Below are positions 7,637 through 14,028 of a stretch of 18,493 nt of DNA, piece by piece (the stretch's first letter is position 1; each line of letters opens with the position of its first letter). The position numbers and the translations under genes were made by a program. This DNA is from Ktedonobacterales bacterium (GTDB lineage Bacteria; Chloroflexota; Ktedonobacteria; Ktedonobacterales; JADMIN01): NCBI GenBank assembly GCA_025935235.1, contig JAICVT010000044.1, positions 1 through 18,493 on the forward strand, in the 5' to 3' direction. Under the pieces are notes generated by a model. It saw only the letters and a list, made by a program, of their open reading frames with translations. It did no database searches and was not told where the DNA came from.

Positions 7637-9196
7637 TCATGGTGTATGGGTTGGCGTATGGAGTGTATCGAGCAGATGGATGCCATCTGGCGCTCGTATC
7701 TCAAATTCATGTATCTGGACATCGTGCGCGGAATACCGCATCTTCACGACAGAAAGCGCACGATGAAGCGCTGAGCCTTCCTCAATCTGCTGCAAGAGCA
7801 GCACATTCTCTGCCAGCACAGCAAGCGGACCAGGCGTAAAACGCATGCGTGTGTCAATTGTCGTATCATGCTCGCGAATGAACAGCGCAGTCACGTTGCG
7901 CAGCCGCAGCGCTTCGACTAGCGAGGCCAGATAGGTTTCGGCGCGGTTGGGATCGCCGCTCTGACGGATCGCGCTTTCCAGCTCGATGACACTATCAATC
8001 ACCAGTCGCCGCGCGCCGACGCGGTCGAGCGTAGTGACGAGCCGGTCAGAGACAATGTCGGGGTTCAGCTCGATCGGCGCCCAGGTCTGGAGCGTCATCA
8101 GCCCGTCGGGCTGCAGCCCCGCCGAAATCGTCCTCCCCAGGTCGAAAGCATCGGCCTTCATGCGCAACCGCGCCTGTGACTCGCGGAAACCGAGGAAAAC
8201 GGTCGGCTCGCCCGCGCTCAGACCCGCCGCGACAAAGTGCAGCGCCAGCAGGGTCTTGCCCGTACCCAGGCTGCCCACGACCAGCGTGGTTGAGCCTTCG
8301 GTGAGCCCGCCGCCGAGCAGCGCATCCAGCGCGGCGACGCCCACCGAGGCGCGGCCGGGCGCGTCGCCGCTGCCAGCAGGCGCGCTGTCGAGTTGGCCCG
8401 CATCCAGCGCGGCGGCGCCAGCGACTGTCGCCATGCGCGACGCCAACCGCGGATAGATGGCCAGCCCCTGGGCGCTGAGGTGGATGCTGTGCAGCCCGGA
8501 GAGCGGTTGCGCGCCACGCATCTTGATGATCTCAAGCGCGCGGCGGTGCCGTACGCCCTGCAAGCCATAGTGCAGCCCGATGATGATGTCGGCGATGGTG
8601 GACTCCGGGAAGAAGACCGGGTCGCGCGGGTCGGCCTCGCTGGTGATGATGGTGGTCATGCCGAAGACGCTGAGCGTCGTGCCGACATCATAGAGGAACT
8701 TGCGCGTGGCCTGAAGGTCAATATCGGCGCCGCGCACACCGCGAAAGCCATCCAGCACGACCAGGTTGGCCTGCGCCTTTCGGGCGATCTCGATCAGCGC
8801 CTCGCCCGCCGCCTGGAGGCCCGCGCTGAGATATTGCTCCAGGCTGAGAAACTGGATGTTTCCGCCGACCAACGCATCGTCATAGAAGTCGAAGGTGCGC
8901 AGGTGCGCGATGAGCTTGCTGGTTGGCTCAGACATAGCCGTCACGACCACCGCGCGCCGACCAGCCCGCGCAGCCGCGAAGGCGAGTTGATTGGCCAGCG
9001 TTGTCTTGCCGCTGCCTGGCGGCCCGACGATCAGCGCCAGCGATCCAGAGACGATGCCGCCGCCCAGCGTCTCATCCAGATTGGGTACACCAGTCGCATC
9101 GAACCGGATACCATTCTCGCGCTGGTCGCCAGCGTCTGGCCGCGGATCATCCTGGGCTCCAGCGCGCCGTTTACTCGCCTCATTACGCTCGCTCAC
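7637..9196 (-). CDS. KaiC-like double-domain RecA-fold ATPase
   Basis: 519 residues with two KaiC/RecA-like ATPase domains. CI has Walker A GPPGSGKT (58-65) and Walker B LVVLDG (145-150); CII has Walker A GSLGTGKT (308-315) and Walker B RLVIDS (397-402). The KaiC paired catalytic glutamates are reduced to one per domain (MSE90 and FRE339). The segment matching the KaiC phosphorylation loop reads FTPGPLAVLAENVLLLQ (453-469): S431 and T432 of cyanobacterial KaiC align with A459 and V460, so the clock phosphosites are absent. The start is a GTG at 9196 with a GAGGTGA ribosome site, and an in-frame TGA two codons upstream rules out a longer protein. KaiC homologues outside cyanobacteria often sit beside two-component genes, as here with the downstream response regulator. 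A signalling or scaffold role is likely; a clock role is not supported. Confidence 0.88.
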   Translation of the reverse strand: MSERNEASKRRAGAQDDPRPDAGDQRENGIRFDATGVPNLDETLGGGIVSGSLALIVGPPGSGKTTLANQLAFAAARAGRRAVVVTAMSEPTSKLIAHLRTFDFYDDALVGGNIQFLSLEQYLSAGLQAAGEALIEIARKAQANLVVLDGFRGVRGADIDLQATRKFLYDVGTTLSVFGMTTIITSEADPRDPVFFPESTIADIIIGLHYGLQGVRHRRALEIIKMRGAQPLSGLHSIHLSAQGLAIYPRLASRMATVAGAAALDAGQLDSAPAGSGDAPGRASVGVAALDALLGGGLTEGSTTLVVGSLGTGKTLLALHFVAAGLSAGEPTVFLGFRESQARLRMKADAFDLGRTISAGLQPDGLMTLQTWAPIELNPDIVSDRLVTTLDRVGARRLVIDSVIELESAIRQSGDPNRAETYLASLVEALRLRNVTALFIREHDTTIDTRMRFTPGPLAVLAENVLLLQQIEEGSALHRALSVVKMRYSAHDVQIHEFEIRAPDGIHLLDTLHTPTHTP

Positions 9197-9241
9197 TGCT
9201 CACCTCATCTGTGCTTGTACTCATGGGCGATCGGTTGGGCG

Positions 9242-9270
9242 TCTATACCCGTCCGGTGGATCCACGTCAG
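9242..9270 (-). promoter_or_regulatory. Candidate promoter of the KaiC-like / response regulator unit
   Basis: On the minus strand CTGACG (9265-9270), a 17-base spacer and TATAGA (9242-9247). It lies in the 236-base gap after the SDR stop and would start transcription about 40 bases before the GTG at 9196. Confidence 0.45.
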
Positions 9271-9432
9271 CGCGGCGCGTCCTCTTGTGAGGCAGAACGG
9301 GCGCTTTCATTCCAGCCGCGTATGCCTGTTTCGCAGGTGGCTTGCGTCGCCAGTACATCACATGTATATCTCATGGCGTGCCATATTCTCCAGTGTCGCG
9401 GTGGCGCAGCCAGCCGCGACCATCCGTGCGGC

Positions 9433-10182
9433 TCAGGCCAGCCCGTAGACGGGGATGCTGGCGCCGCTGATGAGCGCCGCATCGTCGCTGAGCAGAAACG
9501 CGATTACGCGCGCGATCTGTTCGGGCCGGGGCCAGCGGTCGAAGGCGGCTTTGGGCATGGCGCGGCGGTTGGTGGGCGTGTCTATGATACTCGGCAGCAC
9601 AGCATTCACGGTGATGTTGGCGTCGCGCGTCTCCTCCGCCTGCGCCTCGGTCAGCGTGATGACCCCCATCTTGGCGATCGCGTAGGCAGCGGCGTTGCGG
9701 CGACCGCTGTGGGCCGCCCGCGACGAGATGTTGACGATGCGCCCCCACTGCTGGCGGGCCATCTCGCGTGCGGCATATTTGGAGAGCAAGAACGTCGGGC
9801 GCAGATTCAGCTCCAGCATGCGCTCGAAGGTCGCGGCCTCCAGCTCGGCCACAGGGCGCCCGGCTTCGTAGCCGCCGATCAGGTTGACCAGCGCGTCGAG
9901 GCGCCCAGCCTGGCGCGCCACCTCGGCCACCGCGCCGCTGACCGCGGCTTCATCGCGGGCGTCGGCGTCCAGCGTGGTGAGGCGGGCGCTGGCGTCGCCG
10001 ACCTGGGCGCGCAGGCGCTGCTCGTCGTCTGGCTGGCTGTGGCCACTCAGCGCGATGACCCGCGCCCCGCTGCCCAGCAGCGCCGCGCTGACCGCCTGCC
10101 CCAGCACGCCCCATGCGCCCGCGACCAGCGCGACTCGTCCCGTCAGGTCGTAGTGATTCTCGCGCCAGAGTGGTATGCTCAT
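9433..10182 (-). CDS. Short-chain dehydrogenase/reductase (SDR)
   Basis: 249 residues, classical SDR size. The catalytic set is present: N126 (ELNLRPT), S153/S154 (NISS) and Y167-x3-K171 (YAIAK). The glycine-rich cofactor loop reads AGAWGVLG (21-28), with Ala in place of the usual Thr of TGxxxGxG, and the usual NNAG is NLIGG (100-104). The residues after beta strand 2 (ALSGHS) do not clearly settle NAD versus NADP. The C-terminal VIAFLLSDDAALISGASIPVYG is typical. The start ATG has GAGGGG about 10 bases upstream. It begins 24 bases after the J-domain/VWA stop, so it is probably the last gene of the phosphatase operon. The substrate is unknown. Confidence 0.9.
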   Translation of the reverse strand: MSIPLWRENHYDLTGRVALVAGAWGVLGQAVSAALLGSGARVIALSGHSQPDDEQRLRAQVGDASARLTTLDADARDEAAVSGAVAEVARQAGRLDALVNLIGGYEAGRPVAELEAATFERMLELNLRPTFLLSKYAAREMARQQWGRIVNISSRAAHSGRRNAAAYAIAKMGVITLTEAQAEETRDANITVNAVLPSIIDTPTNRRAMPKAAFDRWPRPEQIARVIAFLLSDDAALISGASIPVYGLA

Positions 10183-10206
10183 GCGTCGCTTCCCCTCTCG
10201 CCAGCG

Positions 10207-11829
10207 CTATGGCGCCTCGGAGGGCAGGCGCGTGCGCATGGCGTGTCGCAACTGGTGAAAGACGTTCAGGTTTCTGATAGCATACTTGGCGCGCAGGGTC
10301 GCCGTCATCCCCTCGCTCAGCGAAGCGACCAGCGAGGTGGCGGCGCGCTGGGCCTCGTCGGCCAGCCGTCCATCGCCCGCCGAGCGCAGCCGCAGCGCCG
10401 AGGTGCTGAGCGCCGTCGCCGCCTCGGCGGTGGCCCCTGCGGTGGCCAGTTGATCGGCCTGCGTATGCAGCCGATAGGCGGTTAGCAGTTCCAGCGCCAG
10501 CCGCGTCTCCGGCTCCAGCGGCCCAAGGCCATCCACCGGCAGGCGCGGCGCGCGTGCGGGTTGACTCAGCCGCCCGGCGAAACTGGCGCTCTCGACCCCC
10601 AGCGACCAATCGGCGGAGACGACGCCCAGGGCAATGTAGCCCGTGTCATCGGGCGTGAGCGCGGCTGGATCGAGCAGCAGCTCCCACAGCGCCACGACGC
10701 TCTCCAGCGCTGGGCGCGCTGTCAGCGGGCCAGGATTGACGGTCACGCTCTCGCCCGGCTGGCGCCGACCGTCGGAGGCGTTCGCGGCGTTGGATGCGTC
10801 GTAGACATCAGCGATCTCTGGCGCGATGACGGAGGCCCGCAGCACGCTGACCCCCGTGGCTGGCGCCAGCGAGAGCCGCACATTGGCGGCCAGCGTGGCG
10901 CGCAGGCGCTCGACGGCCTCGCGTAGCAGGTCGCTCAACTGCGCTGGCTCGTCTACGAAGACGCAGCTCCCGCCGCTGATGGCGGCGATGCGGTCGAGCA
11001 GTTCGCGATTCCACTCCAGCCCCAGCCCATAGCTGATGATCGGGACGCCCAGCAGCCGCGCGCGCTCGGCCAGCTCGAGGCAGCGCTCCTCGTCGCCGTA
11101 GGTGCGCCCATCGGTGATGAGCAGCAGCGCGGCCAGGCGGCCAGCCGTCACGCCTTGCTCCAGGCGGCGGATGGCGCTGTCAAGCGCGGGGGCCAGTTGC
11201 GTCGCGCCGCGCGGCGAGGCCGCATCCAGCGCCATCTCAGCGCCCAGCGCGCCGACCGGCGATTCACCATCCAGCAGCGTCTCGGTGCGGTCGTCGAAGA
11301 GCAGCAGGGTGAGCTGGTCATCCGCGCCAAGCTGGCTGAAGAGCGGCTTGACGGCGCGCTTGGCCTCCGCGATCTTCGCTCCGCGCATCGAGCTGGAGCG
11401 ATCAACCAGCACGGCCAGATCGAGCGGCGCCGACCACGACCGCGCCGCGCTGGCGGGCAGCAGCTCGCCCAGCAGGTAGAAGCGCGTCGGCTCGCGCAGG
11501 CGCCCGATGCCCGCGCTGCCCGGCGTGACCCGCAGCGTGAGCGTCGGTTCCACCCTCGGCTCTGCCCGCTGGCGATGATGCGTGGCGTCAGCGGCGGCGG
11601 CGCGCAGCCGCGCATCGTAGGCCTGGCGCGCCTCTGGCGAGGAGAGCACGCGGTAGGCCTCGGCCACCGCCTTGAAGCGGTCGGCGGCGGTGGGGTCGTC
11701 GGGGCGCGCGTCGGGATGCAGCTCGCGCGCCCGCAGGCGATAGGCCTGGCGGATCTCCTCAGGGGTCGCGCTGGGCGCGACCCCCAGGAGCACGTAATAG
11801 TCCAGGAATCCTGAGAACTCTGGGGGCAA
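10207..11829 (-). CDS. J-domain and von Willebrand factor A (VWA) fusion protein
   Basis: 540 residues from a TTG start at 11829 (GGGAG 6 bases upstream), 34 bases after the phosphatase stop. The open frame continues upstream to 11979, but that part is Arg/Pro-rich and is the shadow of the phosphatase's acidic tail. Residues about 9-75 form a J domain (DYYVLLGV, helix II, HPD at 38-40, FKAVAEAYRVLSS), which in DnaJ-type proteins stimulates Hsp70. Residues about 135-310 form a VWA domain with a complete MIDAS site: D143-x-S145-x-S147, T210 and D240. A beta-rich region and a helical C-terminus (about 440-520) follow. There is no signal or membrane segment, so it is cytoplasmic. Lying between phosphatase and SDR genes, it is likely an adaptor that holds partners and recruits Hsp70; this is inference. 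Confidence 0.85.
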   Translation of the reverse strand: MPPEFSGFLDYYVLLGVAPSATPEEIRQAYRLRARELHPDARPDDPTAADRFKAVAEAYRVLSSPEARQAYDARLRAAAADATHHRQRAEPRVEPTLTLRVTPGSAGIGRLREPTRFYLLGELLPASAARSWSAPLDLAVLVDRSSSMRGAKIAEAKRAVKPLFSQLGADDQLTLLLFDDRTETLLDGESPVGALGAEMALDAASPRGATQLAPALDSAIRRLEQGVTAGRLAALLLITDGRTYGDEERCLELAERARLLGVPIISYGLGLEWNRELLDRIAAISGGSCVFVDEPAQLSDLLREAVERLRATLAANVRLSLAPATGVSVLRASVIAPEIADVYDASNAANASDGRRQPGESVTVNPGPLTARPALESVVALWELLLDPAALTPDDTGYIALGVVSADWSLGVESASFAGRLSQPARAPRLPVDGLGPLEPETRLALELLTAYRLHTQADQLATAGATAEAATALSTSALRLRSAGDGRLADEAQRAATSLVASLSEGMTATLRAKYAIRNLNVFHQLRHAMRTRLPSEAP

Positions 11830-11863
11830 TTCCCGCTCCCGTTCTGTCGGCGGCTGTCGGCGG

Positions 11864-13906
11864 CTACTCCGTGGCGGCAGGCGGCTCGGCGGTCGCCTCA
11901 GGCTCAGCCTCGGAGGCCGCCTCCGATGTGGTCTCGGTCTCACCGTCAGGCGACGGCGCGGGCGTGGTTCCATTGGCATGGGCGCCGTTGATCTGTGCGG
12001 CGGCTTCTTCGTCAGCGGCCTCCGGCGCCGCGCCGCGCATCCGTAGCGCGTTGTCTTCTGGCTCGGCCTCGAAGAAGATTACTACGGCGGTGCTGTTGTC
12101 GTTTCCGCCCGCTACGTTCGCCAGCGCCACCAGCTCGCTGGCGCAGCCGCGCGGCGACGTGGCAGTGGCAAGCGATTGGCCGATCACGTCAGGCGTCAGC
12201 TCGTCCCACAGGCCGTCGCTGCACAGCAGCATGCGGTCGCCCGGCGCAACGACGAACTCCATCAGGTCAGGCGTGACGTCGTCTTCCTGCCCGACCGAGC
12301 GATAGAGCACGCTGCGCGGCACCAGGAACGAGGGATCCTCCAACAGAGGATGCTTGACCGCCTCCATGCGCGCCAGCAGTGAGTGATCTTCCGTCAACTG
12401 GAGCAGTTGGCCATCGCGCAGCAGATAGGCGCGGCTGTCGCCCAGGTGTGCGATGGCCGCCCGCGCGCCAGAGATCGCCAGCGCGGTGACGGTCGAGCCG
12501 GTGGTGGCGTTCAGGCGCTGGCCAAACACGCGCGTCTGCCGGTTGGCCTCTTTCACCGCCAGCTCCAGCGCTTGCGCTAGCGTGACCTTTGGCGTGCTGG
12601 TGACGGAGCCTTCGGGATCGTATACCGTCTGCGAAGGCCACGCGGTCGTGGGGATGGTAAACTGGCGCGTCATCTCGGCGGTCACGCCGCGCGCCACCAG
12701 GCGGCTGGCGATCTCGCCGTGCGCCTCGCCACCCATACCATCAGCCACCAGAAAGACGCCGACCGGCGCGTCAGCCGCCGCGTCGTCATGCACATTGAAG
12801 AAGGCTACCCCGTAGGCGTCCTGGTTGGCGGAGCGCACCAGCCCTACCGTGGTGGCGGCGTCGGCGGTCACCGCCAGCCGCACCGAGCGCATGTCGGCGC
12901 CCATCTCAGCGCCCGCCGAGGCCAGCGCCTGCAATGTCAGCGCGAACGACTCCGCCAGCTCCTCGGCGCGTGTGAACCCGCCAGCCTCGCCACGTAGCGC
13001 GATCTCGCGCAGGCTGCGCTGCGCGCTCGATTCTTCGTCGAGCGGGGGCGTATCCAGCACCCCGCCGATGACGCCCATCGTGCGGGCCAGGTAGTTGGCG
13101 TCGCGGGCGAAGAGTGGCTTCGCCTCGTCTTCCGCTCCCGCCGTCGTCGCGTCCTCAATGCCGCCGAGGTAGATGCGCCCCTCATAGAGCGTCACGCGCT
13201 CGGGCGAGATGTGCAGGTGCGCGAGGTTGTTGCGGTGCAGGGTGGCCAACGCGTCAGCCAGCTCGATGCCTGCCCGCAGCGCGTCCACGGGGCGCAGGCG
13301 CTCGCCCTGGCTCATCGGCGCCACCCCATGCCCCTGCTGGTCGGCGATCTCCATCGCGATGAGGTAGAGGCGACCATCCTTGCGCGCCAGCGCCACTGGC
13401 GTCAGCAGCGCTGGATGCCGCAGGCCCATCGCCACGATATGCGCGAGCTGGTCGCTGGAGCCGTTGGACAGCTCGCGCACGACATAGCGCAGCCCCGGCG
13501 CGGCCTCTTCAGAGGTGACAGGCTCGCGCGGCTCGGCGATGAAGATGGAGCCGCTCTCGTCGGAGCCACTGCCCACGATACGAAAATCGCCGATCACCGC
13601 GCCCTCGGTCAGCGGCGCGCCCGTCGTTGGCAGCGGAGCCGTCTTCTCCAGGTCGCTTTCATCGCTCTCGTCGGGGCTGGGCGCTGGCTGCCCGGCCTCG
13701 GCTGTGGCTTCAACGGGCGCCTCGGCTGTGGCCTCAGATGTGGTCTGGGCTGTTGCCTGGGCTGTTGCCTGGGTGGTCTCCGCGGCCTCGGCTCCGTCCG
13801 CAGCCTCGGCTCCGTCGGCGGCGCTGGCAGGCGTATCGCTCGTATTGGGTTGGCCAGGGGCGTCGGTGTGCTGGTCGGGCGTCTGCTGCGGATCCTGATT
13901 ATCCAT
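11864..13906 (-). CDS. PP2C-type Ser/Thr phosphatase with an N-terminal pseudokinase-like region
   Basis: 680 residues. The PP2C domain (about 345-612) has all metal-site motifs: R358-SANQD363, D389-GMGG, GDSR (489-492), SDG (563-565) and GGNDNST (600-606), so it should be active. Residues about 103-330 follow a protein kinase outline (RHPALL, GRLYLIAMEI, ALATLHRNNLAHLHISPERV) but the catalytic loop HRDxxxxN is HLHISPERV (from 230) and DFG is replaced by GGIED (248-252), so it is a predicted pseudokinase. Residues 1-100 and 625-680 are Ala/Thr/Glu-rich, low-complexity and acidic. There is no membrane helix. The ATG at 13906 lacks a strong ribosome site. The kinase gene ends 122 bases upstream, and the J-VWA gene starts 34 bases downstream. 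The phosphatase probably opposes that kinase. Confidence 0.9.
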   Translation of the reverse strand: MDNQDPQQTPDQHTDAPGQPNTSDTPASAADGAEAADGAEAAETTQATAQATAQTTSEATAEAPVEATAEAGQPAPSPDESDESDLEKTAPLPTTGAPLTEGAVIGDFRIVGSGSDESGSIFIAEPREPVTSEEAAPGLRYVVRELSNGSSDQLAHIVAMGLRHPALLTPVALARKDGRLYLIAMEIADQQGHGVAPMSQGERLRPVDALRAGIELADALATLHRNNLAHLHISPERVTLYEGRIYLGGIEDATTAGAEDEAKPLFARDANYLARTMGVIGGVLDTPPLDEESSAQRSLREIALRGEAGGFTRAEELAESFALTLQALASAGAEMGADMRSVRLAVTADAATTVGLVRSANQDAYGVAFFNVHDDAAADAPVGVFLVADGMGGEAHGEIASRLVARGVTAEMTRQFTIPTTAWPSQTVYDPEGSVTSTPKVTLAQALELAVKEANRQTRVFGQRLNATTGSTVTALAISGARAAIAHLGDSRAYLLRDGQLLQLTEDHSLLARMEAVKHPLLEDPSFLVPRSVLYRSVGQEDDVTPDLMEFVVAPGDRMLLCSDGLWDELTPDVIGQSLATATSPRGCASELVALANVAGGNDNSTAVVIFFEAEPEDNALRMRGAAPEAADEEAAAQINGAHANGTTPAPSPDGETETTSEAASEAEPEATAEPPAATE

Positions 13907-13967
13907 GCCACATCTTTCTTCTCAGGTCTCGAGGCGTGCGAGAACTGCGTTGTCTCACGAGCGTCCG

Positions 13968-13984
13968 CGCGACGATTCGTCGCG
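13968..13984. promoter_or_regulatory. 17-bp perfect palindrome between the kinase and phosphatase genes
   Basis: CGCGACGA (13968-13975) and TCGTCGCG (13977-13984) are exact inverted copies around one base. It lies 44 bases after the kinase stop and 61 bases before the phosphatase ATG. It has no T run. It could be an operator for the downstream operon or a processing/attenuation hairpin. Confidence 0.5.
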
Positions 13985-14028
13985 ACGCGGGCGTATATGA
14001 TCGTCAAACGACCCGGGTGCTCGTCAGC

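Noticed and set aside
7534..7722. Longer response regulator overlapping the KaiC-like gene
   Set aside because: The extension has no domain and overlaps the KaiC C-terminus; the ATG at 7533 has a ribosome site.
7637..9196. A circadian clock kaiABC locus
   Set aside because: No kaiA or kaiB neighbour is present and the KaiC phosphorylation residues are replaced by Ala and Val.
8393..10485. Long plus-strand open frames of about 350 and 494 codons opposite the KaiC-like and SDR genes
   Set aside because: They are antisense shadows created by high GC; the minus-strand frames have complete domain motifs and the plus-strand products have none.
11830..11979. Longer N-terminus for the J-domain/VWA protein
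   Set aside because: It overlaps the coding phosphatase tail and is only Arg/Pro repeats produced by reading that tail in another frame.
13735..13900. Short direct repeats (GCTGTTGCCTGG and similar) as a regulatory or CRISPR-like array
   Set aside because: They lie inside the phosphatase gene and encode its Ala/Thr/Gln-rich low-complexity N-terminus.
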